NCBI GenBank assembly: GCA_963693365.1 | Contig: CAVNZM010000015.1 | Location: forward strand, 5,270,001 to 5,334,000 | Direction of reading: 5' to 3' | Length of the DNA stretch: 64,000 nt | Source: Amoebidium appalachense | Taxonomy: Eukaryota; Ichthyosporea | In this document: piece by piece, positions 32,579-64,000 of the stretch | Layout of the letters: the number at the start of each line of letters is the position of its first letter | How positions within the stretch are numbered: the first letter of the stretch is position 1 | The notes under the pieces: model-generated | The model's input: only the letters and a program-made list of their open reading frames with translations | Told to the model about the DNA's origin: nothing | Databases searched by the model: none | Position numbers and translations under genes: made by a program

Positions 32579-33339
32579 ACCGCGGCGTGCGCACGTACGC
32601 ACGAGCGCCGCCAGTGCCAGCCCACTCAGTTGGCGGACTCTTTGATTGGGTAGGCACACGAGGGGCAAAAGATCCGATTCAAAATGATGCGGCGAGACTG
32701 GACATGATTTGCAAGTTGACATATAAATAATATAAAATTAAACTCAAAACAATCAATTCGATATATCAAATAATACCTTGGTTTATTATCTGTGTTTACA
32801 AAAGATTTTTGAGAGATTTATTCAAAAGGGCTGCTCACGTACATCTCGACAAGTGCGAGGTCTTTTTTTGGCACCAATGCGCACCAATCAAATCCAAGCC
32901 CGCACTATTGTCGTTTCCCATCGTGATTATCAAACATCCGATATTGTAGACTTCACACAGAAAAAATAAGTTGACTTCTTCGGTTGCATGAGTAACAGGA
33001 GCTGTAACGATAATTTCTATCAGTGCTACATTATAGCATGGCTATACTAGATTTAAGTGATAACCCACAAGTGCGACAACCCTTTCCAAAGAAAGTTTGT
33101 TGACATATTGCTGTGTGTGTATCACCCCGCATTTGATTGGCCATAATTAAAACAAGATCACCAATCAAATAATACCAATCTGATGATTTACACTCCTCCA
33201 GAGCCCACCCTTTATAAAGCGGGCTCAAGAGTTCAATTAGTCAGTTCGCACTTGATGATCATGAACAGGGGACAAATTTAGATCTTCACCTTTGAAAGAT
33301 TTCAAAGAAACGAAGCTAAAGAAAAACGAAACATAGAAA
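31143..33339. other. Repeat-rich spacer and carbonic anhydrase upstream region
   Basis: G-runs and G-rich stretches 31180-31790; (CA)n 31880-32065; a C-run at 32096-32141; (CA)n 32262-32310; and a (GCC)n trinucleotide tract 32537-32579 fed by a C-run. From 32700 the sequence is AT-rich and unique, leading into the carbonic anhydrase promoter. No supported gene. Confidence 0.6.
33211..33220 (+). promoter_or_regulatory. TATA box of the carbonic anhydrase gene
   Basis: TATAAA at 33213-33218, centred in the imperfect palindrome AGCCCACCCTTTATAAAGCG plus GGCT, about 125 bp before the ATG. Spacing leaves room for a short leader. Confidence 0.6.
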
Positions 33340-34864
33340 ATGTCTGGTGCATCCGTAGTTCCCTGGCTGAAGACTCTTGCCCCCAATGCAAAGAGATTGC
33401 AGCTTACGCCCAGCTTGAGTGGCGTGCTCCAAAGCCGCAAACTCCAGCAGTTCCCACCACGTGAATCCATCCCAATGTGGGAGCAGGACGATGAGAAGGC
33501 TCAGGCAGAGTTCCAGCGCCTTCTAGCAAACAACAAAGAGTATGTGCGTGTGCGTGCGCACGTGTGCGTGTGTATGTGTATGTGCGTGCGTGTGCGTGCG
33601 TGCTTGGTGCCGTGGAGTGTGAACACTACGTGTGCACCAGTTCTTGCGTGTGTGTATGTGTTTGGACAACTCTGAAGAAATGTTTGATTTGGATACTGAC
33701 ACGGAAGAGGGTTTGGCTGGGAAATTAGGGAGGGGAAAGAGAAGCATGCATTTCACGGGAACCCCACCTATTGTCCTGAAGATATGAGGTGTATAGGCAG
33801 GCCGTAGTACTGTATGTCGGGTTAGAACAGGATGTGCGATTTTGTGTGCTTCATGTGGGTTGAGGGAAAAAACATAGCCACCACATTTCAAGTGCTCTAA
33901 GGTTTGCACACAACAAACGGCATTGTGGAAATGTTACTGTATTTAATACCTGGCAACGGCACCCCCTCTTTTTCAGGCATTATTCTATGCTTTATATAGG
34001 CATTATTCTATGCGTTATATCACGTGTTTCTCACAACACGTGGTGTGCTCGTGCAGGTGGGCGGAGCAAATCAAGAAGGAGGACCCCGAATACTTCGAGA
34101 AGAATGCACAGGGGCAGTCACCCACCTACCTGTGGATTGGCTGTGCGGACTCACGTGTCCCCGCTGAAACTCTGACTGTACGTCTCTCTCTCTCTCTCTC
34201 TCTCTAGAGCTCTCTCTTCCCACCTCCCCACCCCCACCTCTCCCCCTCCCCCTCCCCCTCCTCCCCTCCTCCCCTTTCCCCCACGCAGACACGTGAGAAC
34301 TCGCATACACTCACACCGCACACAAACACATACATAGGCGCATATTCACGAGCATTTGCATGATACGCACACGGAACACATCGCATTGTGTACGTGCGAC
34401 CACACACCCATGCTTCTACCACAATTATGCCCTAACCATCCACCGGCCTGTCGATCTCCCTCTGTTAACGTTGTGTTCACAGATTGAAAAATTCGTCTCG
34501 AGTTTTCACAGACTCATCGTGCTCCTGTGCCTTTCTTCGTATTGTAGTTTCCCCCCCCCCCCCCCCTCCCTCCCTCCCTCCCTCCCCCCCCCTCCCCCCC
34601 CCCCCCCCCCCTGGGGAGACATCCTCCGTTTTTCCGGCTCTCTTCCCCTCGCCTTCCGTCTCATCTCAGAACTTCCTTACGCAAGGAAGGCTAACCCACA
34701 CCCAGACAACGCTAATCCTCTCTTTTGACCAATCCCAGGGCCTCAAGTGTGGGGAGATCTTTGTGCACCGCAACATCGCCAATCTGGTCGTCAACACAGA
34801 CCTCAGCTGCCTCTCCGTCCTCACTTATGCCGTCGAGTTCCTCAAGGTGTGTGCAGCTTCCCCG

Positions 34865-34895
<31 letters not shown>

Positions 34896-35038
34896 CCCCC
34901 TGCGGCGCCTCCCCTTCCCCTCCAAATCACGACCCCCACCACAAGAAAAAAAGAACTTTCTTGTTCGATGTCGAGGCATAGCAGACACACACCTCCGTTG
35001 TTCACCATAAGCTCCCCTTCCCCCATCCCCCCTCCCCC

Positions 35039-35070
<32 letters not shown>

Positions 35071-35225
35071 ACCCCTACCCCCCTCCGCTCCCCCTCCCCC
35101 CCCCCCCCCACACACACACACACACACCCCTACACCCCTCAGCTCCCCCCCCCCCCCCTCCTCCCCCCCGCCCTCCTCTTGTCCCCTCTCCAAATCTCTT
35201 TCTTCTCCATAATCACCTCATCTTC

Positions 35226-35262
<37 letters not shown>

Positions 35263-35564
35263 CCCCTTCCCCCCCCCCTCTCCCCCCTCCCCTCCCCAGG
35301 TCAAGCACATCGTGGTGTGTGGGCACTACGAATGTGGCGGTGTCAAGGCCGCCACAGCCATGGACCAGGACTTTGGAGTCATTGAGCACTGGCTGAGGAA
35401 CATTCGAGACGTCCGCCGCCTGGTATTTGATTCCCTCCCCTTCCCCCCCCCCTCTTCCCCGGGGGCGGGGGAGGGGGAGGGGGGTTCTCCCTTACCTCCA
35501 AACCTCATTCCTCTCAAAACAACCCCCCCCCCCCCCCCCCCCATCATCATTCCAGTCCACACCT

Positions 35565-35607
<43 letters not shown>

Positions 35608-36220
35608 AAAAAAAAAAAACCTGGCATCCCCCGTCTTCTTGGGTCTATCTACTGTGGAAAATTTGTCCTATTGCCACCGACACGATAGTGTGAAAAGTTG
35701 TCAATATGTGGATACTCCGGACCATCATTTTACCCTCTTCCCTTCCCCCCTGAGTCCCCCCTCCCCCCCCCCCCCCCCCCCCCCCCCTTCTTTCTGGCCC
35801 CTCTGACCTTCCCCCCTTTTTTTGTCGGCACCTCTGTGTGAAAGTGTTAGGGACACAATCTACCATACCATTCCCCCCTTCCCCCCTCTCCTGTCCCTGC
35901 CTTCCCCATACTGGCCATTCGCTAACCTACACAACAGTTACGCACACGCACAGAGAGAGAGGGGGGGGGAGGGGGGGAAAGGGGGAGAGAGAGATAGAGG
36001 GCGAGAGAGGTTAATGATAGGAAGGGAGTTAGTTTTACAACCCCGAGGGGTTTGCTAACATTCCCGTCCAAACTCCCCCCTACCCTTCCTTCCCCCCCCC
36101 CTCCTTCCCCCCCCCCTCCCCCCAGCATGCCACGGAGCTCAACAGCATTGTTGACCCGCATGTTCGCTATCGCCGGCTGATTGAACTTAACGTCGTTGAG
36201 CAGTGGTACGTTACAGCCCC

Positions 36221-36251
<31 letters not shown>

Positions 36252-37039
36252 CCCCTCCCCCCCTCCCTGCCCTGCCCCCCCCCCGTGCCCCCTCTCCCCC
36301 CCCCCCCCCCCCCCTCCCCCCCCCCCCCCCCCCCCTCCCCTACCTTTCCCATTTACGCGCACAACTCGTCGTCCCATCCGCTCTCTATGGTTTTGCTGGT
36401 TTGTCTCCCAATACCATGCTGATTTATTCGTGACTGCGATATTAATCGAGTTGATGCGTTTAGAATGCGTATTCGATCCGTCAACTGTTACACTAGTCCA
36501 GCAAAAGGGGGGGATTGTAGTTTCCATCTGCTTGATCGGTGCATGCTAGCTAATGTGTGTGTGGGGGGGGGGGGGGGGGGGGGGGGTATAGGGGGAGGGA
36601 GGGAGGGAGGGAGGGGGGTAGGGGGAAAAAGGGTGGGGGGAGGGGAAAAGGTGCTAGAGATGTAAAGGCAGAAAGGGGTGGGGAGGAAGGGGGAGGATGG
36701 TGTAAGGGGGGGGGGGGGGGGGGGGGGTGGGGAAGGTAATGGGGGAGAGGGGGGAGAGGGTGACAGAGAGGAAGCTGTGTGTGTTTTTTTGTTTTTTTTT
36801 TTTTGGGGGGGGGGGGGGGGGGGGAGGGAGGGGGAGGGAGGGAGGAGGTAGGTGAGCATTTTCTAACGGCTGTGTGCGTGTTTTTTGCAGTGTGAATCTG
36901 TTCAAAACTGGTGTAGTACAGCAGCAACGCATCAAGACAGGCTACCCCCGCATACACGGTCTGGTCTATGAGATCAAGGATGGGCACCTGAAGGAGTTGA
37001 ACCTCGATCTGATCGGTGGGTGAATGGGTGTGTGTGTGT

Positions 37040-37073
<34 letters not shown>

Positions 37074-37090
37074 CTGTTTTTTTTGTTTTT

Positions 37091-37121
<31 letters not shown>

Positions 37122-37761
37122 AGGGGGGAGGGGGGGGGGAGTCACGTACAGTGTGTGAACTGCAATTTCAGCATTTGTGGAAAATCAGCACGTGGGAGGG
37201 GGGGGGGGGGGAGGGGGGGGGAGAGGGGGGGGGGGAGGAAGGAGGGGAGAGGGGGGAGGGAGGGAAGGGGGCAGGAGAGGAGGGGAGGTGGGGAGGGGAG
37301 AGGAGGGAACGGAGGGGAGGGGAGGGGGGGGGGGGGGGGGGGGATGGGGGAATGTGTTTGTGGGTGTGTGCACTGTCTATATATGGAGAATATGCCGGAA
37401 AATGGTGGTGATGCCATGTCAGATGATTTTGGATTCTAGCTGGCTGTGTATTCTTGCGGACACACAATTTTGACGCCAAAAAATAGTACTTCCACTCTTC
37501 CCTACCTTCTCATCCCCCCCCCCCTTCCCCCCCCCCCCCCCCCCCCCCCCTCTTCCCTCCCTCCCCTCCTACCTCCCACCCCAATATAGGAAATGTTACG
37601 GTCAAGCAAATGGCAGTGGGCAAAACTCTGACATTTAATGAGCAAAAGAGAAGGAGGAAAAAAGGAAGGGGAAGAAATGGATGATACGTGCTGCAGGTGC
37701 TTTTCTGTTTTTGTTTTGGCGACTGACCAAATTTTCAAATCCTAACTCTTGCCATCCTGTC

Positions 37762-37809
<48 letters not shown>

Positions 37810-37852
37810 CTACATGAAGCAGTACAAGGACATCTACAAGCTCTACAGCTAA
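33340..37852 (+). CDS. Beta-class carbonic anhydrase (266 aa, 7 exons)
   Basis: Reversibly hydrates CO2 to bicarbonate. Exons 33340-33539, 34057-34177, 34739-34846, 35300-35422, 36126-36205, 36891-37015 and 37809-37852 join to exactly 267 codons including TAA. Zinc ligands are present: Cys in [10 protein letters not shown], and His and Cys in CGHYECGG. The Asp-Arg dyad of the beta class is in the first motif. Other family signatures are [11 protein letters not shown] and [13 protein letters not shown]. The first 45 or so residues ([19 protein letters not shown] and on) are basic, rich in Ser/Leu and lack acids, as in a mitochondrial presequence; localisation is inferred. All splice sites are GT-AG, and the C-terminus YKLYS is complete. 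Introns are homopolymer-rich. Confidence 0.95.
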
Positions 37853-37913
37853 GCCATGTGCCCAAACTGAAGTTCGTATCGCAAAAATCCGGAAAAAACC
37901 TTAATTCACGGCA

Positions 37914-37919
37914 AATAAA
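37914..37919 (+). terminator. Polyadenylation hexamer of the carbonic anhydrase gene
   Basis: AATAAA 62 bp after the stop codon. Confidence 0.6.
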
Positions 37920-38160
37920 TGGGCAACATGCATTTGATTTCCGAAAATAGTATTATTTAGCACGTATGAGCATATGAACACGGGAATTGTCGAAGCGGTA
38001 TGCTATAATAGATGATGATAGCCATGTGTAGTAGGTAAAAGAGATAGTATCGTGGTGTTGTTTTTTTCATAAGCGCACGACCAGTGGTGTAGCGCCATAA
38101 ACTTAAAAAAATAAAATGATTATTCTTCAAAGTATCATAGGATAATGGATACACTTTTAC

Positions 38161-38236
<76 letters not shown>

Positions 38237-38283
38237 CCACCACCTAGGAGAGCCTAGTCACCAAACCAACCCACTCTTATCCT

Positions 38284-38315
<32 letters not shown>

Positions 38316-38348
38316 CCTCTCTCTCCCCCCGCTCCCCCTCGTCCCCCC

Positions 38349-38381
<33 letters not shown>

Positions 38382-39055
38382 CCATCTCCACCCCCACACC
38401 TATCCCATCCCTGCTCTCTCTATTAGCCCACCCACCCACGCATGATCTATAAGTCGGATCCACCCTTCAAGAGAACTCGAGCTTGGTGCCTATGTGTAGG
38501 TTTTGTGTGCACACACGTGCGGTAACGGGGTCATAAGACACCAACCAAAACTGTGGACGGCATGGTAAGAGCAGCGGGGTTACAACTATAATGATGGCAA
38601 ATTTAACTAAAGGGAGCTATGAGAGAGGAGAGAATCACCACGTGTCGACACATACCCCCCTCCCCCCCCTTCATCCTCCTCCTCCCCCCTCCCCCCTCCC
38701 TCCTCCCCTCCCCCCCCCCCCCCCCTTCTCCCCCCCTCCTGCCCCGCCCGCCCACCCACTCCCTCCCCTTCCACACACACTGACTTTTTACAAGACGTCG
38801 GCACATGGTCAACTACAACTAAATAATTTTTCCGGCAAGTTCAAGAAGAAGGGGGGAGGGGGGGGGGGGGGGGGGGGGGGAAGGGAGGGAGGGGGGAAAG
38901 GTTGAGTCCTTGAATTTTTCATCTGTTTGCATACTTTTCCGGTAAGAACGGGGAAAGGGGAGAGTGGTGGTGGTGGTTGTGATGTGTGTGTGCGTGCGTG
39001 TGTGTTTGTGTGTGTGTGGTGTGTGTTTTTTGAGGGAAGGGAAGGGCCCTTGGTG

Positions 39056-39116
<61 letters not shown>

Positions 39117-39180
39117 TGTGTGCGTGTGCGTGCCTGGCGCGGCACGCGCGTGCCTGTGTACCTGTACGCGTGTGTGTGTG

Positions 39181-39224
<44 letters not shown>

Positions 39225-39389
39225 TGTACGTGTGTGCGCGCATGTGTGTTAGCGCACGCTACGAGTCACACGTAACAAGTGGCTAAATTACTTTATTTAA
39301 GGGAACATAACCACCAATATAATGCCTCATTCTTAATTCGGCAACAAGATGTGTGTCTTTAAAATAAAGAATTACATACGGTTTTCAGT

Positions 39390-39560
39390 ATGTACGTTTC
39401 TATACTGCTTCTGATAGATTATGAGGAGAAACTAGAAAAATTAGTGCATGACTTTAACCCTATGGCAGTCGTGGTTTTACATCATATCATAGCTGATGCA
39501 GAGCTTCTATTCTGTAGGGCTTTTCTTAATTCTGATACGTACGATTTTAATCTAAATTAG
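39390..39560 (+). CDS. Small 56-aa ORF or exon, unknown
   Basis: Reads MYVSILLLIDYEEKLEKLVH, then FNPMAVVLHHIIADAELLFC, and ends in TAG, within a 250-bp AT-richer island between repeats. The ATG directly follows TTTTCAG, an acceptor-like sequence, so it may be a last exon. No family recognised. Confidence 0.3.
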   Translation: MYVSILLLIDYEEKLEKLVHDFNPMAVVVLHHIIADAELLFCRAFLNSDTYDFNLN

Positions 39561-39634
39561 TAATTTACCATCACCAATAAGATCACACCAATAGAAGATC
39601 GTTGGACATACGGATATAAACAGGGGAAAGGAAG

Positions 39635-39669
<35 letters not shown>

Positions 39670-39826
39670 AAACAAAGGGGGGGGGGAGGGGATGCATACA
39701 CAACACATCAGATTTGCAAGAACCATGATGTTTGCGTGTGTGTGTTTGTGTGGATGAATGTGTGTGTGTAGGTGTGTGTGGGGGTATGTGCATGCCTGCG
39801 GGTGCGTGCGTGCTTCTGTGCGTGCT

Positions 39827-39897
<71 letters not shown>

Positions 39898-40565
39898 CAC
39901 GTGTGCACTTGCATGTGCCTATCCCTGCGCATCGGTTTTGCGGGCATGTGAGTGTGAATGAGAACGAGCATATGAGCGGGGTGTTCATATACACGCATGT
40001 GCGCGTTTGTGCGTATGTAGGTGTCTTTTGAACTTTGGTGAAGCAGTAACATAAATCTAGTACAATAAGTGAGAGCAAATATCAATAGGCACACCATCAT
40101 TATGCACGTCGTAAAGCCACCTAGTTTCACAACTGACCCGACCCGACTCTCTCTTTGGCCCGAATCGAATCTTGCACCCTTTCAGATCTCCGTAGCCACC
40201 ACCGCCACTATTTTCTCTTGAGATACCACGGGCACAGTGCTGCGGCCAATAGAATGTCAGCGTGCATTTTTTTGAATTTTTGGCGGCAAATTCAAATCCA
40301 TGGTTTGGTTGTACTATCGGTTTGTCCTTTGTTAATAAAAAGTCCGTTGTTTCTTTGCTACATGTATATGATTATCCACTCCCCCCCCCCCCCCCCCCTC
40401 CCCCCTCCCCTCCCCCCCCCCCCCCCCCCCCCCTCCCCCCCCCCCCCCCCCCCCCCCCCCCCATCTCCCCCCCCCCCCCTCCCCCTCCCCCTCACTCCGG
40501 CCAAAACCATAAATACGTTCATATATACAGACATACATTTACATGTGTGTGTGTGTGCGTGTGCT

Positions 40566-40624
<59 letters not shown>

Positions 40625-40638
40625 CTGTGTGTGTGTGC

Positions 40639-40687
<49 letters not shown>

Positions 40688-41318
40688 CACCACTCTTCCT
40701 CTACCCCTCTCCCTTTTGCCCCATAGGGGTGGGAAGTTGCTAAATCATCACACCGTTATCACGCGTTTTAAAAAGAACAACCGGATAGTGTGTTACAGGC
40801 AATGCGTTAAAGGCAATGTCAATGTCAGGAGCAGAGAGAGGAAAGACGAATAAAATGTAACTCTGGCGAGACGTAGAAGAGGTTGGTCGGGGGGTGGTGT
40901 GTGTGTGGTATATGATAGCAGGGAGGGGCGGGGGTAAAATATATTTTACAGAGTACGATCTACAATGTCCCCACTTCGCACAGGAAACAGATTACAGATG
41001 TTGCAAAGCACAAAAAAGGGAATGCATCCCTCATTATCGACCCATCCTCTGAGAAGGGAGGGGGGGGGGGGGGGGGGGGGAGGGTGTGTGTGTGTGGGGG
41101 GGGGGGGGGGGGGGGAGGGGGGGAGAGGGGGGAAGCTGGTGTGTTGGCTCCAGAGCACTCACCTTGAAGGAATCCTGTGGGCGTGGGTGTGGTTGTGTTA
41201 GGGAGGTGTGAGGGACGAACAGTGCGTAGACAAAGAAGTGTCTACACACGAACACACTAACATTCACATACACATGCAACACGCTCACCCGCACACGCAC
41301 ACATGTGTGCGTGTGCAT

Positions 41319-41429
<111 letters not shown>

Positions 41430-42129
41430 ACCACAAACAAGCATACAGACAAACGTGCACGCGCACACACACAAGCCTGCATCCAAGCACGAAGGCACGC
41501 ACACACACATACACACAGGTATATTCGCACGTATACACACACGTATATATACACACACAAAAAAAAAAAAAACACATGCACGAAAGCAGACACATGTGCG
41601 AATGCACACACACATGCAAGGCACACAAATACGCACACATTGACATAAGCACAAATCTAACCCTCCCCCCTCCCTCCTCCTCCCCCCCCCCCCCCCCCAA
41701 AAAAAAAAAAAAAAAAAATCCTCCCCCTGTCCCCCCTCTCCATCCCCCCCTCCCCCCCGTTTCCCCCAGCCCCACAACTCCACACCTCTCTGAAGCACGC
41801 TCTTGCAACAACAACAATACGCTCGATCGAGATCGATCTGCCTTTCCTTGAACGAAAAAAAACAAACACAACGTACGGCACAGTGGGAAGTCACACATCT
41901 GAATCTCTGACACAGAACACAAGCAATCATACCACGAACCCCCTCGAAGAATGCAAACTGCATATGCATGCAAATCATAGGTACATGCTAATGATTTAGG
42001 CAGACATATTTGCTAAAACCTTACACCACAAGTAACCGGGCAAAACCCCCGGACTACATATATATTTGATTAAGCAGACATAAATCCAAAATACACACAT
42101 CCGAATACATTATTTTACGTTTTACCCGC

Positions 42130-42420
42130 GTGCGAGACACCATGCAAACATTTGCTCTTGCGCAGACATAAATTTAAACTTCACCAACTTTCACGCATCC
42201 TTTTGCACTTGCGAGACACACCACACAAACACTTGCTCTTATGCAGAAATAAATCCAAATTTTACCAAATTTCACGCATATTTTTACCCATATCAGACTC
42301 AGGCGCCACACAAACATTTGCTCTTACGCAGACATAAATGAGAAACACCACGCAAACATTTGCTCTTACGCAGAAATAAATCCAAATTTCACAAAAAATT
42401 CACGAAATTTCACAAAATTT
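42130..42420 (-). repeat. Degenerate tandem repeat next to the last EGF exon
   Basis: Four or so loosely spaced copies of ACAAACATTTGCTCTTACGCAG followed by AAATAAATCCAAATTTCACC. The last one abuts the donor of the exon 42428-42554. Confidence 0.6.
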
Positions 42421-42427
42421 CACGTAC

Positions 42428-52832
<10,405 letters not shown>

Positions 52833-53403
52833 GGTGGTGATGGAAGGTTGCGATGAGGGCAGACATCGGTACTACATGGATGTCATGAACATGGAAAGAT
52901 CTAGTCTAGCTATGATGAACACGGAACGAGAGGAATTAGGTGGGCTTCAAGGTAGTTATCTTGAGCCAGTGCACGTGTGGAAACAACACCGCAGATGAAA
53001 TGTAAAAGGAAGAGCTTCCGAGGAAAATAAAACTTTGAAATAAAACGAGAAAACGTGTGTTAGACTTAGACCAGGGAGACCCGGCTGGTTGTGCAGTACA
53101 CCAACTTGTTGCAGCCGCTATAGCCTTGGGAAAGGAATTATAGTGATAAACATATCCAATAGGGATGAAGTAAAATGGCCAAAATACATTCCATTCGGGC
53201 GACTGATACATTGAGGAATGCGAAACCTCAAACAATCTCCGTTACGATTGGTCAATAACAGTAGGCAATCTCATTGGTTGCGGCTGTCTGATGGCGCCAG
53301 ATAACAAAAACATGAAAACATGCCACTTGCACTTATGTTTTGTTTGTAGCTTCTTATGCATTACCCGCCAATAGGCAGTACATTTTCACATACGGAGGGA
53401 GAA
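52833..53403. promoter_or_regulatory. Bidirectional promoter region, 571 bp
   Basis: Lies between divergent start codons at 52832 (-) and 53404 (+). It is free of microsatellites and has several CCAAT or inverted-CCAAT motifs (ATTGGT and CCAAT near 53155, 53250 and 53275). No TATA box stands out. Confidence 0.5.
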
Positions 53404-60290
<6,887 letters not shown>

Positions 60291-60644
60291 TTGGCGGTTG
60301 CTTATGCTGTCGTATCTGATTGGATGGTGGATATGCAATTAGGCATGATGGATGATAGGAAATGGGCCTAACTACTTGACGGATAACTTACAGTTACATA
60401 GATTTAGGTTATGATGATTTTAAACTTTAGTGCTAAGTCATATATCATGATGCTTAGTTGACTGGTGAATATTGGGTTAGGTAGGTAGCTTTTGCTTCAT
60501 ATTATCATATAACTTCACTCTATATTCTATGAATCTTGAAGCTGCCTGTTGATCGGCCCAGATAAGTAGCCTTTACTATATAGCATTTTTTAACTTTACA
60601 CTATACTTTAATAGTTATAAAGCTGACTGTTGATTGGCGCAGAT
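60291..60644. promoter_or_regulatory. AT-rich spacer upstream of the glycosylase gene
   Basis: About 350 bp with a local repetition of CTTTACTATATAGCAT / CTTTACACTATACTTTA and GATTGGCG motifs. The only plausible place for a promoter of the downstream gene. Confidence 0.4.
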
Positions 60645-63269
<2,625 letters not shown>

Positions 63270-64000
63270 GGATAGAGGAGGGACAGGGAAGAGAAGGATG
63301 TGGGAGCGAAAGACGAAGATGACAAGGGAGAAAATGGCTATCTAGAGCGTAGATGGTTTATGGATAGTTTGATAGGTAGATATACAAGGGATATTGTGTT
63401 ACGTACATAGAACGAGAGATAGTTTGATAGGTAGATATACCAGGGACAATTTGCTATGTAGACATTCGAGGGAAAGTTTGTTAGCTAGATATACTAGGGA
63501 TAGTTTGCTACATGAATACACTAGGACTGAATATTGTAGTATGTTGTTACGTAGATATACTAGCGATAGTTTGTTTAATATATACGTCAGGAATGGTGTT
63601 TTTACGTAGATTACGGTAGACATACTAGGGATATGCTTGTGTGTTGAAGGTTTGAAACTTTTTTCTTTTGACTGGATTTATTCGACGGAAAGATATTAAG
63701 TATGCACGGCATACTGAGAAGACAATAATTTGAAACTTTTTCTGTAAGTTCTCTGGTTGTAAATAGCAGGGCATAAGATGTTGGCACTGATATTAGTTAG
63801 GGGGTGATTGCGTGATTGTGTGGATGCCCCCACAATTTAACGGATTGTGTCACCTGAATTGCGTGTGGGTGTGATTGGATGTAATTAATTGTGGCATGTG
63901 TTTGTATGTGGTTTGTGGTGGTGGTGATGGTGGTTGATATTAGTGAGGGAGGTCTGACAAGAATCGAGGTAAACCGCATAAGTTTGTTTTTGAGAAATTT
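63270..64000. other. 3' flank of the glycosylase gene
   Basis: 63358-63625 is a degenerate 27-bp tandem repeat (see next entry). 63661-63710 repeats the block at 24786-24840. The last 280 bp are unique and GT-rich with no supported gene. Confidence 0.5.
63358..63625 (+). repeat. Degenerate 27-bp tandem repeat
   Basis: Units such as AGATATACTAGGGATAGTTT followed by GCTACGT recur eight or so times with drift. The period is a multiple of three, so a stretch encoding RYTRDSLL-like nonapeptides is open, but there is no start context or exon border. Confidence 0.75.

Noticed and set aside
32393-32657. Arginine/alanine/glycine repeat ORFs over the (GCC)n tract
   Set aside because: Trinucleotide repeat translation without exon borders.

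Overview
The window looks like nuclear DNA of a eukaryote. Coding sequence is broken into short GT-AG exons, separated by introns and spacers that are mostly (GT)n/(CA)n microsatellites and long G or C homopolymers. Several exon chains can be joined in frame by eye. The gene content is a beta-carbonic anhydrase, a secreted multi-EGF protein, a PAS-domain regulator resembling the fungal ERT1/AcuK type, an MBD4-like DNA glycosylase and Copia retrotransposons. This mix would fit a unicellular opisthokont (an early-branching holozoan or fungal relative), but the lineage is an inference. Most long open frames here (poly [16 protein letters not shown]) are repeat artefacts and are not annotated as genes.

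Layout. 1-9.2 kb: 3' part of a PAS-domain regulator (+), with a 41-bp minisatellite and a hAT-like insertion in its introns. 9.2-10.5 kb: spacer. 10.5-14.1 kb: Copia LTR element (+) with identical LTRs; it keeps gag-protease-integrase but has lost reverse transcriptase. 14.6-22.6 kb: a 177-aa unknown multi-exon gene (+) and unresolved exons, plus a TTAA MITE. 22.6-24.6 kb: a two-copy 355-bp tandem repeat and a tRNA-derived SINE with target-site duplication. 25.2-31.1 kb: a compact, intron-poor island with an unknown acidic-tailed gene (-) split by a second copy of the same RT-less Copia element, and two unknown short ORFs (+). 33.3-37.9 kb: complete seven-exon beta-carbonic anhydrase (+). 42.4-52.8 kb: secreted EGF-repeat protein (-, 3' end not found), whose introns carry a 2-kb minisatellite and two TTAA MITEs. 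53.4-60.3 kb: a divergently transcribed eight-exon gene (+) with a possible PWWP-like start and an acidic middle. 60.6-63.3 kb: an MBD4-like DNA glycosylase (+) with a tail of SUMO-consensus motifs.

Relations between parts. The EGF gene and the 53.4-kb gene are head to head over about 570 bp. The possible chromatin reader and the glycosylase lie head to tail about 350 bp apart, which suggests but does not prove a shared role in chromatin or DNA repair. The two Copia copies share one deletion junction and so form a non-autonomous family. Across the gene bodies many introns carry G/GT tracts in their 5' part and C/CA tracts in their 3' part on the sense strand, so they could fold into long intramolecular duplexes.
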